Below the pieces are notes generated by a model. The model was given only the letters and a program-made list of their open reading frames with translations, was not told the origin of the DNA and did no database searches. Made by a program: the position numbers and the translations under genes. From the NCBI RefSeq assembly GCF_029873635.1, contig NC_080428.1, positions 69,523,101 to 69,587,100 of the forward strand: DNA of 64,000 nucleotides, in the 5' to 3' direction. Of the stretch, positions 1 to 10,923 are shown piece after piece (positions within the stretch are counted from its first letter, which is position 1; the number at the start of each line of letters is the position of its first letter). This DNA is from Malania oleifera. Its lineage: Eukaryota > Streptophyta > Magnoliopsida > Santalales > Ximeniaceae.

Positions 1-190
1 AGTATAAATACATATGATGTAAGTCTACTTTGATATAGTCAAATTCAGCTGCTGCTCGCTCTTGTAGATGTAGGCATATTGCCGAACCACGTTAAATCTG
101 TGTGTTTTTGTTGTTTTATCTATCTTTTTGTTTTCGTACTATTCATCATAATTGCCGTACATTTCACAATATAGAAATTAATGTCGACTT
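1..190 (+). mobile_element. LTR-retrotransposon remnant (3' part of an LTR)
   Basis: Positions about 50-110 carry the block GTAGGCATATTGCCGAACC followed by an ACGTTAAATCT-type stretch. The same block recurs near the 3' ends of several LTRs in this window (about 27.95, 36.79 and 48.41 kb on plus; 29.37 and 44.22 kb on minus). By analogy this is the downstream part of a Copia-type LTR cut by the window edge. No primer site, internal region or coding sequence follows, so it is a solo or truncated remnant. The right boundary, around 150-190, is a guess. Confidence 0.5.
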
Positions 191-835
191 ATTTAGTATT
201 GACTATAAGTTTAGAATATATAAATAAAATAGAGTCAATTTTATCATTATATTTTTTTTATTTCTTTTCCATTCAATTTTTTTTTTTTTTTTTTCATTTC
301 TTTCCTACTTTTCGATCTACAAACCAATAATTAACATGACGAGAAACTTACAACTTTCAGGTTGAAAAAATATATATATTTAATTTGAGAAAGATAGAAG
401 TAATAAGGATTGTTGGTATTGATTAAAAAATTAGTCGAACACATAAATACCACCTTTGATATGATCGTCGTATAAAAAAAAAAAAAAAAAAAGCAGGTTA
501 CGACAAAATTTTAAACATAAAATTAAATTAGATTGAGCAAAACTTGAGCTTGGATTTGGCTATAATTCAAACTAATTAGTTTTGTGTAAACACACATATA
601 TCTATTAATGTTATGCATAGTAAATGTAGCTTGATAACTAATAGTTTAGTTAGTATGTAAATTCAAATGCTTAATTTTATAGATTTTTTTTTTTAATGAA
701 ATCACAAGTTAATCCTTGTATAGTGTATACTCATACATATATGTGCATTTTCTATGTTAAATATTATTTATACAATCAAATATTTCTATCACTTATTTTT
801 AATCTCAATTAGGATTACGAAGGTTAATGAAACTA
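191..835. other. Intergenic, AT-rich
   Basis: No coding or RNA feature seen. Holds a poly(T) run near 275-293, a poly(A) run near 474-491 and general AT-rich sequence up to the left LTR of element A. Confidence 0.6.
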
Positions 836-1165
836 TGATAGGTGGAGAGGAACGCTCAGTCACTGGTTGTGACTGAAACTCAGTAAGAAACAGTTGCAGG
901 ATAAACACTATCAATTGATTTCAAAACTGAATTACAGAGGAATCAAAACACTCGCTCACTGGCTATTAACTCTCTTTACACACCATATAATACATTACAT
1001 ACACACATCTATTTATAACAAATTGTAAATCAAATAATCAACAATTGTGGGAGTATTTCTTCAATAGAGTTGGGTTGGTAGGTGGAGTAGGTTGCCTACC
1101 GACTCCAGAAAAATCAACATAGGTGGGTTGCCAACCATCTCCAGTCAAGTTTACTATTTCAACAT
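836..1165 (-). repeat. Element A 3' LTR
   Basis: 330-bp copy matching 5948-6270 almost throughout. It starts TG and ends CA in plus orientation. A purine tract lies directly to its right, which identifies it as the 3' LTR of the minus-strand element. Confidence 0.93.
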
Positions 1166-1187
1166 CCCCCTTTAAACTGGACTCTCC

Positions 1188-2620
1188 TTACTTTGTTATT
1201 CCAAGCATTGTCTTCAGTCTCGCAAAAATATCATGCCTGAGTGGTTTCGTGAAAATATTAGCAATCTGATCATACGTTCTGCAAGATATCAACTCCACTT
1301 CTTTATTCTTGACATGCTCCCTGACAAAATGATACTGAGTATCAATATGTGTGCTTCTTTCATGGTAAACTGGATTTTTCGCAAGTGTAATCACTTATCG
1401 GTTGTCGATGTAGACTTCTGTGGGGTTATCTTGAAGAAATTCCAAATACTTCAGTACATTCCTAATCCATATACCATGACAAACAGCTGAGCTGGTAGCA
1501 ACATACTCAGCTTCACATGATGACAACGTTATGATGGGTTGCTTCTTTGAAAACTATGTAAACGTTGTATCTCTCATGAAAAATGTGAATCCCGTCGTAC
1601 TTTTTCTTTCATCAATATCTCTTCCCCAATCGTTATCTGAATAGCCGATAAGTTTGCAATCACCTCTTGATGAATAGATCATACCATCGGTGATAGTACC
1701 CTTGACATATCGGAATATCCTTTTCGCTGCATTTAGGTGGGACTGGTCAGGAGTCTCCATATACCTGCTGACAAGTCCAACTCCATAAAGTATATCTGGT
1801 CTGGTACACGTCAAATACCTCAAGCTTCCAACCAGACTCTTGAAATATGTGGGGTCAACATCTCCTTCCTCATTCTTTCTCAATTCCAATCTCGTTTCAA
1901 TCAGAGTTGTCATAGGATTGCATTTGTCCATCCCAAACTTCTTTAGTACTTCTTCTGCATAGTGGCTTTGCGAGATGAAAATTTCCTTCTCGCTTTGCAT
2001 GACTTCTATGCCAAGGAAGTGAGCCATCTGGCCAATATCCGTCATTTCAAATTCTTTGACCATGCTCCTCTTGAAAGCGGCAAACATTTATAGATTGTTG
2101 CCGGTGAAGATCAAATCATCGACATATAGGCAGGCAATTAACATGCTTTCATCTGTCTCCATCTTCATGTATAGCGCATGCTCGTAGGGACACTTCTCAA
2201 ATCCATTCTTCTAGAAGTAGTCATCAATCTTCATGTTCCACGTACGGGGTGCCTGCTTCAAACCATAGAGTGCTTTCTTCAACTTGTACACTTTATCTTC
2301 TTTTCCCTTCTTTAAATATCCAGGTGGTTGATCGATATAAATCTCTTCTTCCAGAAAACTGTTTAGAAATGCTGATTTCACGTCCAACTAGTAAATCTTC
2401 CATCCATTTTGTGCTAAAAGTGAAATTAGTAATCTGATGATTTCAAGCCTGGCAACCGGGGCAAAGATTTCTCCATAATCAATCCCTTCTTTCTGTTTGT
2501 AGCCTTTGGCGGCAAGTCTTACTTTGTATCTCTGAACTTCTCCTTGAGCATTCTTCTTGGTCTTGTAGACCCATTTCACACCAATAGTTTTGCGGCCCTT
2601 TGAGAGATTTGTCAAGTCTT
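1188..2620 (-). pseudogene. Element A reverse transcriptase and RNase H region (fossil)
   Basis: The minus strand reads [20 protein letters not shown] at the start of the Copia reverse transcriptase (from 2615). The later part (LGIEVMQSEKEIFISQSHYA, then SLVGSLRYLTCTRPDILYGV) runs to about 1554. The RNase H end, IANIFTKPLRHDIFARLKTM, reaches 1188. These are standard Copia pol landmarks in the right order. Broken. Confidence 0.9.
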
Positions 2621-2649
2621 GTTCTTCTCGATGGATTGAATCTCCTCAT

Positions 2650-4250
2650 CCATCACTTTTCTCCATTTGTCTTCTTCATTAGCTTCCTCAAAACTAACTG
2701 GGTCGTTGGTTAATAACAAACAGTATAAAGTAACATACTCTTCTATTGGTTGTGTAGTTTCATACAGGTTAGCCAGATTTCAAGCTCCTATAGGTCTCAT
2801 GTCTAAGATTTCACGCTCTATTGGTGATGGAGCTTCATTCCTCTGTGATAAACCATGTGGAGGTGTCTGCAGCTCAGGAACTTGTGACTCGATAGCCACT
2901 TTTCTTGTCTGTGTAGGTTCTTCTCCTTCAAGTGTCAATTCCACATCTTTGGAACATTCAGCCTGGTCCCATTTCCAGGATTTATTTTCTTCAAAAATGA
3001 CATCCCGACTGTGAAATACTTTCTTGTTGATGAGATTATAGAGTCGATATCCTATGGTGCTATCACCGTATCTAACAAGGGTACACTTCTCTCATTTATC
3101 ATCTAGCTTTGTCCTTCTTGCTTCTGAGATCTTGGCGTAGGCTATGGAGCCAAACACCCTAAGATGACTCACACTGGCCTTGTGAGTACTCCAGGCTTCA
3201 TGTGGTGTCTTTGTATCAAGACTCTTCGTAGGACACCGATTGAGCAGATAAACTGCACATGACACTGCTTCTGCTCAAAGACTCTTGGGCACATTCTTAT
3301 CCTTTAACATGCTCCTAGTCGAGTTAAGGATTGTGTGGTTCTTCCTTTCAGTTACACCATTCAACTAGGGAGTGTAGGTCAGTTTGAACTGTGTTTGAAT
3401 CCCTTGACGCCTAAGAAATTCCAAGAAAGCTTCGTCTCTGTATTCTCCTCCCTGGTCTGACCGTAGTGACCTGATGCGGTAGCCACTCTATTTCTCCACA
3501 AGAGCTTTGAACTCTTTGAACTTGTCGAACACCTCTGACTTTCTTTTTAGGGAGTAGACCCAAGTATTCCTGTTGTAGTCATCAATGAAGGTTAGGAAGT
3601 ATCGATTCTGTCCATTCGAAAATGGTCTTAGTGGATCACACACGTCTGTGTGTATTAGCTAGAGCGGCATGGTAGATCTCCAGTCAACTTGTTTTCCAAA
3701 GTTGTTTTTGTGTTGCTTGCTCAGAATACAGCTTTCACATATTACATTTGGATGGTGAATATTAGGTAAGCCTTTCACCATCTTCTTGCTTCCCAATTGT
3801 TTCAAACTTTCAAAATTCAGATGTCCATACCTTAGATGCCATAGCCAGTCTTTATCTCTGATGATAGTGCTCAAACACCTTGGCGTATCATGTTGGATGG
3901 CGAGCGAAAACATTCGATTCTTTGCCATTTGAACTCGAGTAACAAGCTTTCCTCGAGCGTCTATTATCACCATCTTCTTATCACTAAGGCTAATTCGGTA
4001 GCCTCTCTCCACGAGCTGTCCAAGACTCAAGATGTTAGTCTTCATATCTGGCACGTAATACACGTTGGAGATGTAAGCATGATCTCCGGACTTCTGTTTA
4101 ATCAAAATATCTCCTCTCCCTCGAACTAGGATTTTAGAATTATCACCAAAAGAGATCTCCCACTGAACTTTCTCATCAAGTTCAAAGAATAGGTTCTTTC
4201 TGCCAGTCATATGGTTGCTGGCTCCAGAATCAAGGTACCAAACACTTTGG
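2650..4250 (-). pseudogene. Element A protease, pre-integrase and integrase region (fossil)
   Basis: Near 4200-4245 the minus strand reads the Copia protease signature DSGASNHMT. The zinc-binding pre-integrase segment follows at about 3660-3900 (WHLRYGHLNFESLKQLG, then CESCILSKQH). Integrase-core homology continues leftward to about 2.9 kb and the region between integrase and reverse transcriptase to about 2.65 kb. Broken. Confidence 0.85.
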
Positions 4251-4399
4251 TGTTGAATTGTGTGCCATCTGCATCAACGACTCTCCATCTGTATGTTCAG
4301 TTTCGGCAAGGTTGGCCTCTTCGCTAACCTTTTCTTGTTGTCACCCCCAACACTCATTGCTATAGTGTCTGTACTTGTGGCAGTTGTAGCATTGAATGT

Positions 4400-5287
4400 T
4401 TCTTTTGTCTATGTTCGGGTGGTTATTGTATCCTCCTTTTCTTCCTTGTCCTCTATCTCATGGAACATAGTTTTGTTGATTGCGTCCTTCTTTAGTGGGA
4501 CCTCTTCCGCCTCTGCCACCTCTTCTGGAGTCAAAGTTTCCATAATTTCTTCCACGGGATCCTCGACCTCATCCTTTTCCTTACTGTGACCTCCCCCCTT
4601 TGTTGTATCTATCTGTAGTGACGGAAAACTTTGTTTGGAGGGCTTGCTCCAGTGTTTTATCATCGCTCCTTCTGTTGACTTTCTGCTCATGGGCTTAGAG
4701 TGAGCCCACAAGTTCTTCTACAGACATGGTTTCCAAATATTTTGTTTCTTCCAGGGTCATAGCTATATAATCATATTTTGGATCTAGAAATCGCAAAATT
4801 TTCTCACAAATTCTCTCGTCATTGAAAGTCTCTGCATTTCTTCTCAATTGATTTGATACTACCATAACTTGTGTATAGTAGTCAACAATAGATTCAATAG
4901 ATTTCATTTTTAGATATTTGAACTCACTTCCAATGTTTGAAGATGAATCTTCTTCACTTTGTTTGCACCTTTGTGTGTTCAATGGAGAGAGTTCCAAACT
5001 TCTTTGGATGTCTTGGCGGAGGCGATGATTTCGAACATGGCCTCATCAAGGCCTTGGTAGATTATGGACTTCGTCTTGCAATCCTTCTTTCGATCGGCTC
5101 GCAAGGTCGTTCTTTGAGCATCCGACATAGCTGTTTTGGCTTCTTTTGATGGGCTTTCTCTGTACCCATCTTCAAATATGTCCATGACATCCTGAGCACC
5201 TAGAAGGGCTCTCATTTGAATTGACCAGTTGTCATAATTCTCCTGGGTCAACTTTGGAATGACAGCTTGGGTAGCACCGTTCGCCAT
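4400..5287 (-). pseudogene. Element A gag region (fossil)
   Basis: Minus-strand reading starts MANGATQAVIPKLTQENYDN and continues with W-S-I-Q-M-R and a helical UBN2-type Copia capsid sequence (LEETKYLETMSVEELVGSL further on), then a charged, low-complexity C-terminal part. The start at 5287 fits a leader of about 640 bp between primer site and gag. Broken. Confidence 0.85.
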
Positions 5288-5947
5288 TGAATTTAATATA
5301 TAAAAATAGAGAGATGGGGGTTGATTTTGGAAAATATGATGCCACCAATGTGTTCATAAGGTCAAAAAACCTTAGGAACTAGTTTTTGGTTGCAAAGAAC
5401 CGGTCCAAAAATCACTAAACCGGCTACAGGAATTTCGGGTGGTTTTTAAACTAGCCAGTTTAACTTAACGGTCGTTTAATGGCGTTAGTGCTTACCGTTA
5501 GGCCACATGGTAGCGTCTGCGCGTGCCGCGTGTTGGCGGCTAGACACGGGTCGAAAGCGGGTTGGGTCTTAGGTACGGATCCTGGTTGCGAGTCGCGGGT
5601 TGATGGGTCGCGGGTTGCTGGCCAGGTCAGATCTCACCAAACGGGCGAGGCAAATGCGTGCGAGGCGCGTGGAGGGCGTGTCGCCTGCTGCCGGAGTCTA
5701 TGTCGGCGTGTGTGGTGCATGGGAAAGGTGCTGACAACGTTGGAGGCGTATGTGAGCGCGTGTGGCACTTCTCAATGTCCGTTTGAGATGTGGTCCACCG
5801 TTGGAATCGTCTCGATGCAAATTTCACAATGGTAGGCTCAATTTTGATTTTTGAGCAACTTCAAATCTAAGAGAAAAATGAATTTTTTTTCTCTGTTCTT
5901 CTCTATTTGGTAGATTTCAGCGTTCCTAAATGCTTTGATACCACTAA

Positions 5948-6270
5948 TGGGTGGAGAGGAACGCTCAGTCACTAGTTGTGACTGAAACTCAATGAGAAAC
6001 AGTTGTAGGATAAATACTATCAATTTATTTCAAAACTAAATAATGAAGGAATCAAAACACTCGCTCGCTGGCTATTACTCTTTCTACACACCATATAATA
6101 CATTACATACACACCTATTTATAGCAAATTGTAAATCAAATAATCAACAATTGTGAGAGTAAATATTCAACAAAGTTGGGCTGGTAGGTGGAGTAGGTTG
6201 TCTACCAACTCCAGAAAAATCAACAATGGTGGGCTGTCAGCCATCTCCAGTCAAGTTTACTATTTCAACA
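5948..6270 (-). repeat. Element A 5' LTR
   Basis: 323-bp copy of 836-1165. It abuts the initiator Met-tRNA primer site at 5932-5943 with a 4-bp spacer, which identifies it as the 5' LTR of the minus-strand element. Confidence 0.93.
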
Positions 6271-6827
6271 AATTAGACCAAGACATACATAAAATGTTAA
6301 AATAACAATACTAGAAGTTGTTCATCAATATTAGTGAAGTCTAATTAGCATAAAACAATTTCAAAGACTATATACATTTAAGCATATTCATGATATCATT
6401 AAAATGTTGTGGATGACAATTTTAATTACATAAATTAATAAGTATATGTGTTTAATTATGTAAAAATTATAGGGATTAAATTAGTAATTAAGTCTTCTTT
6501 TATAGTATATGGGTCAATTTATGATTCTCCTCTATTTTGTTTAATGTTCTTAAATTCATCCAGCACTGAAAATTTATCTATTTTTCTCGTCTAATTCTTT
6601 TGTCCTTCATTTATTTTCTTTCTTTTTTCCCTTATTGGTTTCTTGTTGTATACTCCTCATATACTTTGAATAATAAATTGCATTATATTTTAAAAAAACC
6701 AAAAACTTACTGTATTTTTAGGTACGAGTCACTCAAACTTATTAACCTAAAACTTGATTTTTTTTATTTAAAAAAAACTTGAATTTAAAACAATTTTGAT
6801 CTTAATCCTTACAGAATACTTTTATTA

Positions 6828-7137
6828 AGGGTTCATTTGGATCAAAGATTTTACTTGAAAAGGGGGAAAAAAGTAAAAAAAAAAAGAAAGAAATTTATTT
6901 TCCCTTACATTTTCCTTCTTTATTAAATAATATCAAAAGAGAAAATTTATTTTAGTATGACTAAAAATTAAGAAAAACTAAGTATGAATTATGTGTAAAA
7001 TTAAAATTTTATTCATAGATTTAGTATGTTTTATTATTTTCTTTCTTATTTTCTTGATAACCAAACATAAAAATGTGAATTTCTTAACATTTCACTTTCC
7101 TTTTCCTAATATTTTTCAAGTTACAAACAGAGCATAA
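6828..7137. mobile_element. Small non-autonomous DNA transposon (hAT-like MITE), probable
   Basis: About 310 bp. The left end reads GGTTCATTTGGATCAAAG and ACTTGAAAA. The reverse complement of the right end reads GCTCTGTTTGTAACTTGAAA. The ends are therefore inverted and resemble the CTGTTTGG-type termini of hAT MITEs. The interior shares blocks with 52555-52870 (AAATTTTATTCAT, ATTTTCTTTCTTAT, GGTAACCAA-like), so this is a dispersed repeat. No clean 8-bp target duplication was found. Confidence 0.45.
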
Positions 7138-7326
7138 GAAATAGAATCTTGAAAAAAAAAAAAAAAAAAAGGCACATTAATTTTGTTGTCTAAATTTGGT
7201 TAGACTAAGCTTTTTATAGATTATCTTTTGAACAATCAAAATATGGAATTGGATAGGCTAAGGAGTGTTTCAATCCTACAAAATCTTCACATGCAAAACA
7301 AACACACCATTAAGAACTTTAATTAA

Positions 7327-7327
7327 C

Positions 7328-7361
<34 letters not shown>

Positions 7362-7362
7362 G
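7327..7362. repeat. (ATT)n microsatellite
   Basis: About eleven ATT units in a row. Confidence 0.9.
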
Positions 7363-7434
7363 ATTTTGATTAATCAACAGAAACTGTATTTGACTTTAGG
7401 TTGTGCAACTTCCTTGAACCCAAATGAGGTCCAT

Positions 7435-7558
7435 TGGGCTTAGAGTGATGAAGGTCAGTCCATGATCCAATTAGTCTAATTAGACCAAAGCCCATACTTG
7501 GCTCAATTTTCGCCCAGCCCTGGACCGTTCTAGATTAGATTTGCGCTGGACTTGGGCC
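7435..7558 (+). promoter_or_regulatory. Candidate promoter with three site-II-type motifs
   Basis: TGGGCT at 7435-7440, AGCCCA (the same motif reversed) at 7489-7494 and TGGGCC at 7553-7558 lie 180-310 bp upstream of the ATG at 7741. TGGGCC/T site II elements bind TCP factors and are common in promoters of nuclear genes for organelle and ribosomal proteins, which fits the plastid-targeted product. No clear TATA box was seen close to the gene. The function is inferred. Confidence 0.45.
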
Positions 7559-7737
7559 GGTCGATCATTGGCATGAACGCAGGAAGACTCCGGTCCGGTC
7601 CCAGTCCCGACTCGCTGCTCCTCCTCTCCCCAGTCCTATCCGCAAACCGGTCCAATCTCAATTCCCAAGTTCAGCGGAAGCTTTTAAGGCAAAAGCTACT
7701 CTCTCCTCATTCTCCTGTTCTCAGCTTTGAGGGATAA
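7552..7737 (+). other. Upstream open reading frame in the leader of the plastid-protein gene
   Basis: A 61-codon reading frame, in the same frame as the main gene, ends with TAA one codon before the main ATG. If the transcript starts upstream of 7552 it would be a uORF. If the start is closer to the gene, it is merely leader or promoter sequence. The protein resembles nothing I recognise. Confidence 0.25.
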
Positions 7738-7740
7738 ACC

Positions 7741-8352
7741 ATGGCCGCTACGACCTCCATCCTCTCACCTTCCTCTGTAACCCACCGACAAACTCTGCAA
7801 TTCTCCTCGAATTCCTCCTCCAAGCTCTTCTTCCTGAGGTCCCTCTCAAAACCCACTTCTCAATTTAGCAGGTCCATCAACAAACTCCACGTCTCCTCTC
7901 CAACCAACGAACCCACCACCAGCTCCGCCGCCACGGCCGCCGCCGCCGCCACCTCCAAGCCCACGGAAGAAATGTTGTTCTTCGACGGCGGAGCCCATTA
8001 CGGCGACCTCGCCATTAACTTGCTTCTGGGTTTCACTCTTCTGTGGCTGCCGCTTACTCTAGCCGCGGTTTCAAGGGCTTTCTTTCTCCGGTATAGGTTC
8101 ACCAATTTGAGGGTTACTGTTATTTCCGGTTGGACGGGACAAGACCGGAGCGATTTCTCCTACAAAGTGATCAAGGATGTAAAAGTGGTGCCTCGTTTTG
8201 TGGGTGAATGGGGTGACATTGTTATTACTTTGAAAGATGGCACGAAGGTTGATCTTAGGAGCGTCCCTAAATTTAGAGAGATTGCTCAGTATTGCCTATC
8301 CATGGCTGAGGAATCAACGGTTTTGAAGGAAACTAAGCCAAAAGGGTTTTGA
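7741..8352 (+). CDS. Plastid-targeted membrane protein with YdbS/bPH2-like domain
   Basis: A complete 203-residue protein in one exon. Residues 1 to about 75 are rich in Ser, Thr and Ala with few acidic residues, a typical chloroplast transit peptide that includes an Ala-rich run at 63-70. One hydrophobic segment lies at about 91-112 (INLLLGFTLLWLPLTLAAV). It is followed by a compact soluble domain (113-190) with YRFTNLRVTVISGW, VPRFVGEWGDIVITLKDG and VDLRSVPKFREIAQYC, which I read as the bacterial-type pleckstrin-like (bPH2/YdbS) fold seen in cyanobacterial and plastid inner-membrane proteins. The likely place is the thylakoid or inner envelope membrane; no enzymatic residues are apparent. 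The start ATG sits in a strong context (aaaccATGGcc). An in-frame stop (7735-7737) lies one codon upstream, so translation cannot begin earlier in this frame. The gene stands alone between two retroelements. I do not recognise a gene symbol. Confidence 0.9.
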   Translation: MAATTSILSPSSVTHRQTLQFSSNSSSKLFFLRSLSKPTSQFSRSINKLHVSSPTNEPTTSSAATAAAAATSKPTEEMLFFDGGAHYGDLAINLLLGFTLLWLPLTLAAVSRAFFLRYRFTNLRVTVISGWTGQDRSDFSYKVIKDVKVVPRFVGEWGDIVITLKDGTKVDLRSVPKFREIAQYCLSMAEESTVLKETKPKGF

Positions 8353-9069
8353 GGATCTCTTTGGATTCGATGACTGGTGGTATTAGCGGTGCACAGCATC
8401 TGTATCTTTTCTAGAGGTATGTATGATCTTTTTTGGGCTAATATAGGAGAAAATTTGAATATATTTTTTATTGTAAAGATAATTGGAGGGAAATTTATTC
8501 AAACCGATTCTATCAGAATGATTTGTGTACTATAATGTACGATGGCATTTTCTTTCCTTCTCTTCTTAAATGAATTTTTAGAACCTACGGGCTCACATTC
8601 TTTAGAATTAGTTGTGCGAATGTATGGTGTGTTTGGGAGATGTGGATTTTGGCAAATGTTTATCTTAGGCACCATTGTTTGCAGTTAATTGCTCTGAACA
8701 GAAGATGGGCTTTTAATGCTCTAAAATTCAGTGAATCGCTTGTTTGGTTAACTTCTTAATTAGTGCTGAATCACCTAACTGAATAGACTTCTTTCCATTG
8801 TTAATTTTGTAAAATGTCCATTTAGAGGCTCTGTCAAAAGTGTAAATTGCACAGTACTATGACACGCTTTCCCTTATCTGCCAAACCCTATCTTACGCTC
8901 ATATTCACTAGTTAGTTACCAAACAACTAAAATAATTCAATACCCAGCAGACTCAGAGATTGTTCTAGTTATATTCGAAATTCAGTTTACAGATCAGAAC
9001 TGTTGTTCTGAATGGCTAGTGAATAAAGGCAGTGTATCTATGTTTGAATAAGTTTACTAAAAAAGTGGA
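8353..9069 (+). other. 3' flank of the plastid-protein gene
   Basis: AT-rich 3' UTR-like sequence follows the TGA at 8350-8352. No further coding signal is visible up to the target duplication of element B. Confidence 0.5.
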
Positions 9070-9074
9070 TGGGT

Positions 9075-9454
9075 TGATGTAAAATGGAAGAAGAAAACGA
9101 TATATTTAAAAACAACGGAAAACAAAATTGGACTGAAAACTCTACTACTTCATTGATAAGGAAATGGTCATTATATAGAATAAAAACAAATGGTTACAAG
9201 TACAAAAATAGGCACCACTAACATCATGCTACCACTAACATCATGTTAAACAACTCTTAGACACCACTAACATCATGCTACCACTAACATCATGCTAAAC
9301 AACTTTTAGGCACCACTAACATCATGTTAAACAACTCTTAGGCACCACTAACATCATGCTAAATAACTTCTAGGCATCACTAACATCATGCTAACTAACT
9401 CCTACAAATTAGGCAGAAAATAAAACACATTTGCTGCTATTAATTTATTCAACA
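9075..9454 (-). repeat. Element B 3' LTR, with internal tandem expansion
   Basis: 380 bp against 219 bp in its partner. The extra length comes from added copies of a unit built on ACTAACATCATG between about 9210 and 9405 (seven occurrences here, one in the other LTR). Both ends match the partner LTR closely. Confidence 0.93.
9210..9405. repeat. Tandem repeat inside element B 3' LTR
   Basis: Seven copies of CACCACTAACATCATG-type sequence. Most are separated by TAAACAACTCTTAGG-like spacers, giving a unit of about 30-33 bp with some shortened units. Sequence differences between units show they have had time to diverge. Confidence 0.92.
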
Positions 9455-9525
9455 AACCTTCCCTTAAACTGATGTTCCATACATAACATCAGTTTAATAA
9501 GACTTAAATTTTAAAGTGTCATCCC

Positions 9526-10923
9526 TCAGATAAAGTCTTTTGAACTGCAAACACCAAGTAACTCCCTGAGCTTCTGAAATGCTAGAAATTTGAGAGGCTT
9601 TGTTAGAATATCAGCAATCTGGTCTTCACTTCTGCAGTAAACCAGATTAATAACTCCATCATTTGTTAGATCTCTCAAGAAAAGATACTTCACATCTATA
9701 TGCTTGCTTCGACCATGTCGAACATAATTCTTTGAGAGCTTTATTGCTGAACTGTTGTCACGGTAAATGAGGGTAGGTCCATCTTCTTTGAACTGCAACT
9801 CTTCAAGAATCTTCTTTAGCCAAATAGCTTGACAAGCACAAGCTATTGTTGTAACAAATTCAGTTTCAGTGGTTGACATTGTGACGATTGGCTGCTTCTT
9901 TGATGACCATAAAACAACTCTTGTTTCTAACATGAAAACATACTCAGATGTGCTTTTACGATCATCAGAATCTTCTGCATAATCACTATTTGTAAAGCCA
10001 AACAAATCTAACTTTTCTCCCTTTTTGAAGAACAGCCCAAACTCTTAGTACCTTGCAAGTACCTAAGAATTCTTTTTGTAGCCAAAAGATGAATCTCTGT
10101 TGGACACTCCATGTTGGACACTTACAGCATGCATTATATCAGGCCTTGTTGCAGTCAAAGACATTAAGCTTCCCACAATTTGCTTGTAAAGAGTACTGTT
10201 AACCTTCTTTCCTCCATCATCTTTGTTTAGCTTCAAACCAAACTCAGATGGTGTATTCACAGGATTACAGTCCTTCATCTGAAACCTGTCCAAGATTTCT
10301 CCCACATATTTCTTTTGAGAAATAAGAATGGTATAAGATTGCAACACTTCTATGTCAAGAAAGTAATGCATCAAGCCAAGATCAGACCTTTCAAATTCAG
10401 CCATCATGGATTTCATAAAGCTTCCAAACATGGGTTGTATTACTTCCAGTATAGATTAGATCATCTACATATAAGCAAACAATGAGCATTTTCCTTCCAT
10501 CCTCAACTTTTATGAAAAGTGTATGTTCATAAGGACATTTTTGAAATCCATCCGTAAAAAAATAAGTTTCTATGCGATTATACCAATCTTTGGGGCTTGT
10601 TTTAATCCATATAGAGCCTTCTTTAGTTTATACACTTTATGCTCATTTCCAGATTTCACATAACCAAGAAGTTGATCCATAAATACCAGTTCCTTCAAAT
10701 CTCCATGGAGGAACGCCGACTTCACGTCCAGCTGAAAGATAGGCCATGAGTTTTGAGCTGTTAATGCAATCACCAATCTGATTGTGTCATGCCTTGCAAT
10801 TGGAGTAAAGACTTCTTTATAATCAACACTACACTCTTGCTTATAGCCCTTGGCCAACAAGCGTGCCTTGTACTTGTCTACTTCACCATTCTCCTTCAGC
10901 TTTGTCTTGTAAACCCACTTCAT
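9526..10923 (-). pseudogene. Element B reverse transcriptase and RNase H region (fossil)
   Basis: Reads MKWVYKTKLKENGEVDKYKA, then [14 protein letters not shown], at the start of reverse transcriptase. YVGEILDRFQMKDCNPVNTP marks its end. RNase H follows with STTETEFVTTIACACQAIWL and DQIADILTKPLKFLAFQKLR. Broken. Confidence 0.9.

Larger units (their letters stand above)
836..6270 (-). mobile_element. Copia element A (LTR retrotransposon, minus strand, fossil)
   Basis: A 5.4-kb Copia element with both LTRs (836-1165 and 5948-6270). It is flanked by a near-matching 5-bp target duplication (aacta before, aatta after). Reading on the minus strand, a primer site complementary to initiator Met-tRNA (TGGTATCAAAGC, 5932-5943) follows the 5' LTR, and a purine tract (AAAGGGGGA type, 1166-1176) precedes the 3' LTR. 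The internal order is gag, protease, integrase, reverse transcriptase, RNase H, which is the Copia order. The LTRs differ at about 29 of 320 sites by eye (about 9%), so the insertion is old, a few million years or more. It carries roughly ten breaks and cannot be active. Confidence 0.95.
6271..7430. other. Intergenic between element A and the plastid-protein gene
   Basis: AT-rich with no coding signal. Contains a small hAT-like repeat (about 6828-7137), a poly(A) run (about 7153-7170) and an (ATT)n microsatellite (about 7327-7362). Confidence 0.6.

Noticed and set aside
5479-5835. 118-codon plus-strand frame in the GC-rich leader of element A
   Set aside because: Lies in the non-coding leader between primer site and gag on the opposite strand of element A.
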